From NCBI RefSeq assembly GCF_045446075.1, contig NZ_JBJJBQ010000009.1:86716-150715 (forward strand): a stretch of DNA of 64,000 nt, in the 5' to 3' direction. Both the position numbers and the translations under genes were made by a program. Shown one piece after another: positions 52,304-60,224 of this stretch; positions within the stretch are counted from its first letter, which is position 1, and every line of letters begins with the position of its first letter. The notes beneath the pieces are model-generated. The model was given only the letters and a program-made list of their open reading frames with translations. It was not told where the DNA came from and made no database searches. Source of the DNA: Flavisericum labens (GTDB lineage: Bacteria; Bacteroidota; Bacteroidia; Flavobacteriales; Flavobacteriaceae).

Positions 52304-52334
52304 TTTGTGAAAGTGATTTTGGTTTTTATTTTTG
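52304..52334 (+). promoter_or_regulatory. Promoter of the porin gene (TTTG-N19-TATTTTTG)
   Basis: -33 TTTG at 52304-52307 and -7 TATTTTTG at 52327-52334, 19 bp apart; a leader of about 50 bases precedes the ATG at 52393. Confidence 0.7.
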
Positions 52335-52392
52335 CCCAAGAATTAATTCATTATTTATAATAAGTCTAAATAAAAACAAATCAAACAGACAA

Positions 52393-53568
52393 ATGAAAAA
52401 ATTATCCTTACTTGCTGTAATATTTTTATATTCAATTAGTTATTCCCAAACAGTTCAAGATTCAATTACATTCGATCCCCAAAAACAACTTAATGCTGCT
52501 CAAAGAATACTCTCCGGTAACTACGGAAAAGCGGTAACTGTTGGGGCTTATGGTGAGTTGACCTATAACCAACCAGAATCACAAAATGGCGAACTGGATG
52601 TACAACGTTTAGTGCTGCTTTTTGGTTATAAATTTAACGACAAAACCCAATTTGTTACTGAGGTTGAGTTTGAGCATGTTGAAGAAGTATTTATAGAACA
52701 GGCTTTTGTGAATTACAATGTAGCACCAAGCGTAAGTTTACGTGGAGGATTAATGCTAGTGCCTTTTGGTATTATAAACGAATTTCACGAACCAACTACT
52801 TTTAATGGCGTGGAGCGCCCGGCTATAGACAACGTTATTATTCCAACGACTTGGCGTGAAATCGGTTTTGGTGTAACAGGTCGATTAAATGAAATTTCAT
52901 TAGGGTACCAAGCCTATATTTTTAACGGGTTTAAATCTACTTCTTTTGACGGTGAAGGCGGTGTTAATGGAGTTTTAAAAGGTTCTAATGGGTTACGCGG
53001 AGGTCGACAAAAGGCCATACAATCAACAATAGATAGTCCAACATTTTCAGCGAAATTGGATTATTATGGTATTCCAGGATTACGTTTAGGGCTATCAGGA
53101 TATTTTGGAGATACTCAAGCTGAAGATGATGTAGAGGATATTTCTGGAGCAAACATAGGTATTTCAATGATTGGTTTGGATGCGAGGTATGCTTACCAAC
53201 GTTTTACCGCCAGAGGACAATTTGTTCATGGAAGCTTATCGGGTTCTGAAGCCTATAATAGCTTAACAGGCAGGGATTTAGGAAGTGCTTTGCAAGGTTG
53301 GTATTTAGAAGCGGCATACAATTTGTTACCTCAAGAAAAAGAACAACGTTTGTTCGCATTTGCTCGTTATGAACAATACGACACCCATGCAAAAACCGAA
53401 GGAATAGAACGAAACGATGCCTTTAACCGAAACGATTTAACAACTGGATTAAGCTATCACATAGCACCAGGTGTGGTTTTTAAAGCTGATTATCAATTTA
53501 GGGATAATGCCGTTTCAGGTGGCGCTGTTGCCGATAGACTTAATTTTGGTATTGGTGTATGGTTCTAA
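52393..53568 (+). CDS. OprP/OprO-type porin
   Basis: 391 residues. Signal peptide 1-18 (ISYSQ). Barrel strands alternate through the protein; PF07396-type blocks include VTVGAYGELTYNQPE, LLFGYKFNDKTQFVTEVEFEHVEEVFIEQAFVNY, LRGGLMLVPFGIINEFHEPTTFNGVERP and the C-terminal GIGVWF with terminal Phe for barrel assembly. The family is called phosphate-selective, but many Bacteroidota members carry other solutes. It is followed by an FMN-binding protein and a membrane protein on the same strand. Confidence 0.88.
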   Translation: MKKLSLLAVIFLYSISYSQTVQDSITFDPQKQLNAAQRILSGNYGKAVTVGAYGELTYNQPESQNGELDVQRLVLLFGYKFNDKTQFVTEVEFEHVEEVFIEQAFVNYNVAPSVSLRGGLMLVPFGIINEFHEPTTFNGVERPAIDNVIIPTTWREIGFGVTGRLNEISLGYQAYIFNGFKSTSFDGEGGVNGVLKGSNGLRGGRQKAIQSTIDSPTFSAKLDYYGIPGLRLGLSGYFGDTQAEDDVEDISGANIGISMIGLDARYAYQRFTARGQFVHGSLSGSEAYNSLTGRDLGSALQGWYLEAAYNLLPQEKEQRLFAFARYEQYDTHAKTEGIERNDAFNRNDLTTGLSYHIAPGVVFKADYQFRDNAVSGGAVADRLNFGIGVWF

Positions 53569-53650
53569 TGCGACAAGCAAGAATATATCACGCTTCAATT
53601 GTTGCTCAGGCTTTCATTTTAAAATTAAAGTCATGACTAAAATTTAGGCT

Positions 53651-53683
53651 TAGGCAGTCATCTAGTTTTTTGATGATTGCCTA
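53651..53683 (+). terminator. Hairpin after the porin gene
   Basis: 12-bp stem TAGGCAGTCATC / GATGATTGCCTA with one G-T pair and a loop containing T6. It separates the porin transcript from the FMN-binding gene. Confidence 0.6.
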
Positions 53684-53707
53684 TTGCCGTTTTAATTGTA
53701 AAAACAA

Positions 53708-53715
53708 TACTTTTG
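53708..53715 (+). promoter_or_regulatory. -7 promoter element (TACTTTTG) of the FMN-binding gene
   Basis: TAnnTTTG match ending four bases before the ATG at 53720; a leaderless message is implied. Confidence 0.5.
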
Positions 53716-53719
53716 TACC

Positions 53720-54247
53720 ATGAGAATACAACACGTTTTAATTTTATTGCTAGCTCCTTTAGCCATGTCTTTTGTTTCGCAAAAAGCGCTAAGTAAAAAA
53801 TTAGACAAGCAGATTAAAGAAACCTATAATGTTGAAAAATACTCTTATAGTTTTACTGCTATTCCAAAGGATGTCATCACTGAGTTGCATGTGAATTTTT
53901 CGGATAATAATTTACTGTCCATTAAAGCCAATGATACATTGAAAGGCTATGCCTATTTAGGGAAAGCACCTAGTAAAACGGCCGAGTTTGATTATTTGGT
54001 ATTATTGGACACAGATTTAGTGATTTTAAAATCGAAGGTTTTGGTTTACCGAGAAGAGTATGGTGGAGAAATAGGAAGCAAGCGTTGGCTTAAGCAGTTT
54101 ATAGGTAAAACACAAAATGATGATTTGAAGTACGGCGATGACATCATGGCTATTTCTGGTGCAACCATTTCGGTACGTTCAATGACAAACGCGGTTAATA
54201 ATTTACTAAAGTCTTTAAAAACACTTCACTCAAAAAACATTCTATAA
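53720..54247 (+). CDS. Exported FMN-binding domain protein
   Basis: 175 residues. N-terminal signal or anchor 1-19 (LILLLAPLAMSF). The FMN-binding domain spans about 65-165 and ends with SGATISVRSMTNAVNNLL, where Thr149 is the residue that ApbE would flavinylate. The acidic residue normally three places before the SGAT serine is Met143 here (DIMAISGAT). YGGEIGSKRWLKQFIGK precedes it. Such proteins carry electrons outside the cytoplasm. The stop TAA abuts the ATG of the next gene (54248). Confidence 0.85.
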   Translation: MRIQHVLILLLAPLAMSFVSQKALSKKLDKQIKETYNVEKYSYSFTAIPKDVITELHVNFSDNNLLSIKANDTLKGYAYLGKAPSKTAEFDYLVLLDTDLVILKSKVLVYREEYGGEIGSKRWLKQFIGKTQNDDLKYGDDIMAISGATISVRSMTNAVNNLLKSLKTLHSKNIL

Positions 54248-54736
54248 ATGCAGTTTAACGGATTGATATTGGCGCTTCCCAAGGAAATTAAACTTTTGAT
54301 CGGCTCGTTTTTAATCGTGTTAAGTTTTGGCTTTTTTACTGGCTTGTTGTTTGTTGGGGAAACATCGGCAACAAATCCAAATGGCATTGAAGAACAATAT
54401 TTGGGCAATGAAGGTGATGCAGATGCCCAGGTTATGCGCTTTAAAAAAAGTGGTCAAGAAATGCTTACACTTGTGCACAACCATATGTTATCCATGTCTA
54501 TTATTTTCTTTTTAGTCGGCATACTAGTATCCATAACCCAACTGGGGAAGAAGCTCAAATTGTTCTTAATTGTTGAGCCTTTTTTATCGGTTATCTTAAC
54601 TTTTGGAGGTCTCTATTTATTATGGTCGGGAGTCCTTTGGATGAAATACATTGTTATGCTATCAGGTGTTTTAATGACGCTAACTTACACCATTTCAGTT
54701 CTTATCGTTTTTATTCAGTTGTTCCAAAAAAGGTAA
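54248..54736 (+). CDS. Four-span membrane protein with HNH motif, unknown
   Basis: 162 residues. Spans near 16-37, 81-98, 104-126 and 130-157. Between spans 1 and 2 is an external segment (about 38-75) that ends LTLVHNHMLSMSI, with His77 and His79 at the start of span 2. Paired His at a membrane edge can bind heme, but no family was recognised. Starts directly after the stop of the FMN-binding gene, so it is almost certainly translated with it and probably its membrane partner. Confidence 0.6.
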   Translation: MQFNGLILALPKEIKLLIGSFLIVLSFGFFTGLLFVGETSATNPNGIEEQYLGNEGDADAQVMRFKKSGQEMLTLVHNHMLSMSIIFFLVGILVSITQLGKKLKLFLIVEPFLSVILTFGGLYLLWSGVLWMKYIVMLSGVLMTLTYTISVLIVFIQLFQKR

Positions 54737-54819
54737 ACTTTTTTTTAAAGGTTGTTGTATTAAACTTTTCGTGTTTCATGTAGTCTAAGTTTGAGTTAAC
54801 CAATTGATCTTTTACCGTA

Positions 54820-57573
54820 TTGAAAACGTATATACAATTAATGCTTCTGCTTCTTACATCCACCTTGCAGGCTCAAAAATTTTCTTTAGAAGGTATTGTA
54901 AAAGATCAAGATTCTATTGCCCTAGAAGGTGCAACAGTTTACCTTCAAAGTGTGACCGATAGTGTGCCTATATCTTATGGTATAACCAATAAAAATGGCG
55001 AGTTTTCATTACAGGTTAATGCTGAAGACGATAAAAAAGTGATTTTCAATATCGCCTATTTAGGCTATAAACCCTCTAAGAAGAATATCGACGTGCCAGA
55101 CGGCAAAATCTTGAATTTGGGTGTTCTTGTATTGGAAGATCAGCTGGAAACCTTGAATGAAGTTTCTGTTATAGGAAAAGCGCCGCCAGTAGTTATAAAA
55201 AAAGATACCATAGAATATAATGCGGGAAGTTTTAAAACCATGCCCAACGCTATGGTTGAAGATTTACTAAGAAAAATCCCAGGCATTGAAATTGATACAG
55301 AGGGTGCGATTACCGTAAATGGCGTTGAGGTAGAGGCTATTAACGTTGATGGCATGGAGTTTTTTGGTGACCAAAAAGGCGATGTGGCACTTAAGAACAT
55401 ACCTAGTAGTGCCGTGAGCAAAGTGCAGGTGACCGATTATAAAACCGAAACCCAAAAATTCACTGGTGAAGAATCAGATTCTGGTACTAAAGAAATCAAC
55501 CTAAAGATCAAAAAAGGTAAGAACAAAGCCTATTTCGGAGACGTAAATCTGGGTTATGGAACCGACGAAAGGTATCAAGCCAATGCCAATTTGTTCCAGT
55601 TAATAGAAGGGAAGCAGCTTGGTGTCATTATGGGCACCAACAATATAAATATGGGAAGGGGGTTTAATGCGCTGCCTGATGCCACTTCAAGTAATGGACT
55701 GATTGAATCTGATTTTATTGGCACTAATTTTTCAAAAGGAAAATGGGACGAAACCCAAATTAAGGGCGACTACAGGTATAGCTCACAGGATACCGATAGA
55801 GGTCAAAAAAGCTATGCTGAAAACTTTCTACCAAATATTAATTATATCACTAATTCTAATAGCGCGAGTTACAACAATTCTGAAAGGCACGATGCTGGTG
55901 CCGAGGTTAAATTCCTAACCGATCCTAAGAACAAGCGGTCAAAAAGACAGGTTAGAATTTCCAATGAAATGGATTTTGATGTGAGGCATAATGATGCGTT
56001 TTCAACTGTAGATCGTATATCTGAATACACCAATGGCGACCTGGTAAGTCAATATTTTTCAGAAAACCAATCATCTAATTCAGATTACTCGTTTGATAAT
56101 GAATTTGAAGTGGCAGCCCGTCTTGGAGGTCGAAGAGATTATTTATTTACAAGAGTAAATACTTCCTTTGATAAAGAAGAAGGTGAAAGCTCCAATTATT
56201 CGAGTAATGAACTGGCAAATAGTGGAAATATTGTGGTACAAGACCAAATAACTGATACCAAAAACAATTCGTCGAGAATTAACTTATATAGTAGATTGAG
56301 CAAAGAAGTTTTTGAAGGTTTTAGGATTATGCCAGGGTATAGAGCTACTATAAGCACCAACAATAACGAAAAAAGTATTTACGATTATAATGAAGCCACG
56401 GGGGACTACGACAACTTCAATACACAGATAAGTACCGATAGCCGATATATTGCGACCACAGTGCGTCCGTCATTGCGTTTGCGTTACGAGTTTAACGATA
56501 TCCGTTTTGAAGTAGAAGGAGCTTATACCAATACGTTCAGAAAATATGTAGATGATATTATAGAAGATCGTAATTTTAAGAACGATTTTAAGTACCTGAC
56601 CTATTCGGGTAGAATACGCTATAGAGACGAAAAAGGCTATAAAAATATTTCTTTGGATTATAGACAGAATGTAGATTTACCATCCATAAGTCAGTTACAA
56701 CCCGTAGCTAACGTAAGTAACATTACAAATATTATAACCGGAAATCCAGATTTGGAGCCTGGTGTTAGTCATAATTTCAATTTTAGGTACCAGAACAATT
56801 TGGCTGCCAATAAACTTAGCTTAAACGGAAGGGCTAGAGCCACTTTTGTAAACGATAAAATTATAAATTCAACCATAACTGATGCCGATTTAATTCGATA
56901 TACAACTTTCGAAAACATAGATGGCGATTATAGGCTGTCTGGAAATTTAGGAGTCAACAAATCATTTTTAAATCAAAAAACCAATTACAATATGGGTGTT
57001 CGGTTTTCTGGAAATTATGACAATATCAGATCCATACAAAACGGTGTTGAGTTCACAGCAAAGACTAGTACGTTACGGCCTTCTGTGTCGTTCAGTTACT
57101 CTTACGATAAAAAGATAGAAATCAATACCTCTTACAGTTATAGTATAACCAACACCAGTTACAATACCGATGCCTTTAACGATAACGATTATTTTGTTCA
57201 GAACCTTAGGTTCGAATCTACTTTTTTCTTTTTAAAGAATGTTTTTTTTAACAACAAAGTATCTTACCGATACAACAGTAGGGTGGGTGACGATTTTGAT
57301 GGCGATGCCGTGTTTTGGAATGCCGGTTTAGGGGTGCAGCTGTTCAAGCAAAAGGGCACCTTAACAATAGTAGGTTACGATATGCTTGGTATGAACAATG
57401 GTTTTAGTAGATCAGTTACCGAAACGGCCATTCGCGATGTTGAAAACCAAATTCTGGAGCAATATTTCATGCTTACTTTTGTATATAAGTTTGGGAAGTT
57501 TGCCGGACAAGAAATGGACGCCGGTCGAGGTAGAGGCCGAAGAGGTGGCCGTGGCGGTAGAGGAAGAAGGTAG
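54820..57573 (+). CDS. Large outer-membrane beta-barrel receptor (TonB-receptor-like)
   Basis: 917 residues. The start is TTG at 54820: it gives a good signal peptide (MKTYIQLMLLLLTSTLQAQ); an ATG seven codons later would leave a weak one. Then a carboxypeptidase-regulatory-like domain (22-105: FSLEGIVKDQDSIALEGATVYLQ), a plug-like segment (LNEVSVIGKAPPVVIKKDTIEYNAGSFKTMPNAMVEDLLRKIPGIEI) and a barrel to about 890. The end is a Gly/Arg tail (AGRGRGRRGGRGGRGRR) rather than an aromatic barrel end. It fits the outer-membrane beta-barrel family found in Bacteroidota; substrate unknown. Confidence 0.85.
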   Translation: MKTYIQLMLLLLTSTLQAQKFSLEGIVKDQDSIALEGATVYLQSVTDSVPISYGITNKNGEFSLQVNAEDDKKVIFNIAYLGYKPSKKNIDVPDGKILNLGVLVLEDQLETLNEVSVIGKAPPVVIKKDTIEYNAGSFKTMPNAMVEDLLRKIPGIEIDTEGAITVNGVEVEAINVDGMEFFGDQKGDVALKNIPSSAVSKVQVTDYKTETQKFTGEESDSGTKEINLKIKKGKNKAYFGDVNLGYGTDERYQANANLFQLIEGKQLGVIMGTNNINMGRGFNALPDATSSNGLIESDFIGTNFSKGKWDETQIKGDYRYSSQDTDRGQKSYAENFLPNINYITNSNSASYNNSERHDAGAEVKFLTDPKNKRSKRQVRISNEMDFDVRHNDAFSTVDRISEYTNGDLVSQYFSENQSSNSDYSFDNEFEVAARLGGRRDYLFTRVNTSFDKEEGESSNYSSNELANSGNIVVQDQITDTKNNSSRINLYSRLSKEVFEGFRIMPGYRATISTNNNEKSIYDYNEATGDYDNFNTQISTDSRYIATTVRPSLRLRYEFNDIRFEVEGAYTNTFRKYVDDIIEDRNFKNDFKYLTYSGRIRYRDEKGYKNISLDYRQNVDLPSISQLQPVANVSNITNIITGNPDLEPGVSHNFNFRYQNNLAANKLSLNGRARATFVNDKIINSTITDADLIRYTTFENIDGDYRLSGNLGVNKSFLNQKTNYNMGVRFSGNYDNIRSIQNGVEFTAKTSTLRPSVSFSYSYDKKIEINTSYSYSITNTSYNTDAFNDNDYFVQNLRFESTFFFLKNVFFNNKVSYRYNSRVGDDFDGDAVFWNAGLGVQLFKQKGTLTIVGYDMLGMNNGFSRSVTETAIRDVENQILEQYFMLTFVYKFGKFAGQEMDAGRGRGRRGGRGGRGRR

Positions 57574-57652
57574 TTGGTTTTTAATAATTTGATTTATAAA
57601 TGATTAAGTTGTTGTAATAACCAGTGTGTTTTAGAGTTAAACCTAAAAAAAC

Positions 57653-57695
57653 TAAGCGAGGTTTTTTAACAAAACAGTTAGAAAACTTCGCTTAA
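57653..57695. promoter_or_regulatory. Imperfect hairpin upstream of guaB
   Basis: TAAGCGAGGTTTT (57653-57665) pairs with AAAACTTCGCTTA (57683-57695... 57682-57694) with one G-T pair and a 16-base loop. It ends 20 bp before the guaB -7 element and could be the receptor gene terminator or part of guaB control. Confidence 0.4.
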
Positions 57696-57713
57696 TATCT
57701 TAGATATTAGTTG

Positions 57714-57721
57714 TATATTTG
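57714..57721 (+). promoter_or_regulatory. -7 promoter element (TATATTTG) of guaB
   Basis: TAnnTTTG match 26 bp upstream of the ATG at 57748. A short palindrome AATATCTTAGATATT lies just before it (57695-57709). Confidence 0.5.
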
Positions 57722-57747
57722 CACGCAATTATAATCGTAATTGCATC

Positions 57748-59220
57748 ATGACTGCACATCAAAACAAAATTTTAGGAGAGGGTCTAACTTACGACGACGT
57801 CCTTTTAGTTCCAGCATATTCTGAAGTACTTCCAAGAGAAGTCAATATCCAATCAAAATTCACACGCAACATTACCATTAATGTACCTATTATTTCGGCA
57901 GCGATGGATACGGTTACAGAGAGCAAAATGGCAATCGCCATGGCGCAGGAGGGCGGTATTGGTGTGTTGCACAAAAATATGACCATTGAGCAACAGGCAC
58001 TAAAAGTAAGACGTGTAAAACGTGCAGAAAGTGGTATGATTATCGATCCGGTAACTTTGCCACTTACGGCAACGGTGCGCGATGCAAAAGCCTCAATGGC
58101 AGAGCATAGCATTGGTGGTATTCCTATTGTTGATGAAAACGGAACACTAAAAGGTATTGTTACCAACCGTGACTTGCGTTTTGAGCATAAAAACAAAAAG
58201 CCAATTGTTGAAGTGATGACTGGTGAAAACCTGGTGACCGCACCTATTGGAACGTCATTAAGGGATGCAGAGATTATTCTTCAAGAACATAAAATTGAAA
58301 AGCTACTTATAGTAGACGACAATTATAAATTATCTGGCTTAATTACTTTTAGGGATATTACTAAAGTGAGCCAAAAGCCCAATGCGAACAAAGATCAATA
58401 CGGACGTTTACGTGTGGCGGCAGCCTTAGGTGTAACCGCCGATGCCGTTGAACGTGCCGAAGCTCTAGTAAATGCAGGTGTTGATGCTGTGGTTATTGAT
58501 ACGGCACATGGGCATACCAAAGGTGTGGTTACCGTACTGAAAGAAGTAAAAGCAAAATTCCCAGAACTGGATGTCATTGTTGGGAACATAGCTACGGGGG
58601 CAGCTGCAAAATATTTGGTTGAGGCTGGTGCTGATGCCGTAAAAGTGGGTATTGGTCCAGGGTCTATTTGTACTACACGCGTGGTTGCTGGAGTTGGTTT
58701 TCCTCAGTTCTCTGCCGTGTTAGAGGTCTCTGCAGCGATTAAAGGTACAGGTGTTCCCGTAATTGCTGATGGCGGTATCCGTTATACAGGTGATATACCA
58801 AAAGCGATTGCAGCAGGAGCCGATACAGTTATGTTAGGTTCGTTATTGGCGGGAACAAAGGAGTCACCCGGAGAAACCATTATTTACGAAGGAAGAAAGT
58901 TTAAATCTTATCGTGGAATGGGGTCTGTTGAAGCTATGAAAGAAGGTAGTAAAGATCGTTACTTTCAAGATGTAGAAGACGATATTAAAAAATTAGTTCC
59001 TGAAGGTATTGTAGGCCGTGTACCATACAAAGGAGAATTATTTGAAAGTATCCACCAGTTTATTGGTGGTTTACGAGCCGGAATGGGTTATTGTGGAGCA
59101 AATGATATTGAAGCACTAAAGGAAACTGGGCAGTTTGTAAAAATAACATCTAGTGGTATAAACGAAAGCCACCCACACGATGTAGCGATTACCAACGAAT
59201 CTCCTAATTATTCTAGATAG
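57748..59220 (+). CDS. guaB: Inosine-5'-monophosphate dehydrogenase
   Basis: 490 residues. Converts IMP to XMP, the committed step to GMP. GLTYDDVLLVPAYSE, two CBS domains (about 95-205), the catalytic loop GIGPGSICTTRVVAGVGFPQ, DGGIRYTGDI, and the flap region (GIVGRVPYKGEL) are complete. Length is normal. It has its own promoter and terminator. Confidence 0.98.
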   Translation: MTAHQNKILGEGLTYDDVLLVPAYSEVLPREVNIQSKFTRNITINVPIISAAMDTVTESKMAIAMAQEGGIGVLHKNMTIEQQALKVRRVKRAESGMIIDPVTLPLTATVRDAKASMAEHSIGGIPIVDENGTLKGIVTNRDLRFEHKNKKPIVEVMTGENLVTAPIGTSLRDAEIILQEHKIEKLLIVDDNYKLSGLITFRDITKVSQKPNANKDQYGRLRVAAALGVTADAVERAEALVNAGVDAVVIDTAHGHTKGVVTVLKEVKAKFPELDVIVGNIATGAAAKYLVEAGADAVKVGIGPGSICTTRVVAGVGFPQFSAVLEVSAAIKGTGVPVIADGGIRYTGDIPKAIAAGADTVMLGSLLAGTKESPGETIIYEGRKFKSYRGMGSVEAMKEGSKDRYFQDVEDDIKKLVPEGIVGRVPYKGELFESIHQFIGGLRAGMGYCGANDIEALKETGQFVKITSSGINESHPHDVAITNESPNYSR

Positions 59221-59244
59221 TTATAACATACTTTAAAAAAATTT

Positions 59245-59278
59245 AAAAGCCTCTTATTAGTTTAATGAGAGGCTTTTT
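59245..59278 (+). terminator. Terminator of guaB
   Basis: AAAAGCCTCT (59245-59254) pairs with AGAGGCTTTT (59268-59277), followed by TCT and a T-rich stretch. Confidence 0.75.
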
Positions 59279-59388
59279 CTTTGACTAGCAGTGCATTTTT
59301 GGAGTTTCATTTCAAATTTTTACAAAGTCAAATTGAATATTTTCAGAATAAAGCAATGTAAAGAAAACAATTTAGTTTCATTAAACCG

Positions 59389-60087
59389 TTATTTTGTTTG
59401 CCATAAACGCCACCAAGGCACACCGGGTGCATCATGATGCTCGTAATGGTAACCAAAGAAATAACAACTTACAAAAGCCCAAATGTGGTTTTTCTTTTGG
59501 GTTGTAGAGTTATGCTTATTATTATGTTTGTGACCATCTTTGTGTGGAATATAAGTTCCAAAGTAGAATAATTGAAGCGTAGATAAAATACTGGGAAATA
59601 ACCAAAATAGAATTAAATTCTCTAGCGGAAACAGCAGTCTTAATAATTGTAGGGTAATGGTAATAAGAATTAATTGCTTGATAGTGATGTAGCGCTTTAT
59701 AAAGGTCCAGTACCATAGCCATAATTTGCCCGATTCATGATAATCAGGGTCTTTTTCTGTAGCAACAAATTGGTGATGTTCATGGTGCTTAATTATTAAT
59801 CGGTCGTAAAAATTAAATGCGAATAGAATTGAAGTTACCCAGCCCAATACATTGTTAACCGTTCTATTTTTGGAAATAGATCCATGCATGGCATCATGAG
59901 CGGTTATAAAAAGCCCAGTGTATAAATGGGTTTGTATAAAAATGGCAAAATATAGCAAAGGATTCGAGTAACTTATGTTCCAATTCAGTAATACGTACAA
60001 ACTGATAAACCAGAAAATTACGATAAGTATGCCAATAATAGCCCCAAACGGGTCAACCGTTATGTATCGTATTTTTTGCTTACCCAT
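59389..60087 (-). CDS. crtW: Beta-carotene ketolase (CrtW-like)
   Basis: 232 residues. A di-iron membrane desaturase-fold enzyme with histidine boxes HDAMH (64-68), HHEHH (101-105) and HYEHH (214-218), the FYFGTYIPHK block and PGVPWWRL end that are characteristic of CrtW rather than CrtZ hydroxylases. Adds keto groups at C4 of beta-carotene rings (canthaxanthin or astaxanthin). It has a promoter element at 60114-60107. No other carotenoid gene lies in the window, so the rest of the pathway must be elsewhere. Confidence 0.85.
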   Translation of the reverse strand: MGKQKIRYITVDPFGAIIGILIVIFWFISLYVLLNWNISYSNPLLYFAIFIQTHLYTGLFITAHDAMHGSISKNRTVNNVLGWVTSILFAFNFYDRLIIKHHEHHQFVATEKDPDYHESGKLWLWYWTFIKRYITIKQLILITITLQLLRLLFPLENLILFWLFPSILSTLQLFYFGTYIPHKDGHKHNNKHNSTTQKKNHIWAFVSCYFFGYHYEHHDAPGVPWWRLWQTK

Positions 60088-60106
60088 ATCAAGTTAAATT
60101 GTTTAA

Positions 60107-60114
60107 CAAATATA
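60107..60114 (-). promoter_or_regulatory. -7 promoter element (TATATTTG) of crtW
   Basis: TAnnTTTG match 19 bp upstream of the ATG at 60087. Confidence 0.45.
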
Positions 60115-60189
60115 TAAAAAAATTAAACAAAAATAAAATAATGTGAAGTAAACCTAAAGCGACGAGCGGATTACAGGTTGAACAATAAA

Positions 60190-60219
60190 AAAAGAGCAGG
60201 CTCTAAAGCCAGTTCTTTT
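60190..60219 (-). terminator. Terminator of the TonB receptor operon
   Basis: AAAAGAGCAGGCT / AGCCAGTTCTTTT form a 13-bp imperfect stem six bases after the stop of the receptor gene, followed on the minus strand by a T run (TTTTTTTATTG). Confidence 0.8.
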
Positions 60220-60224
60220 AAATT

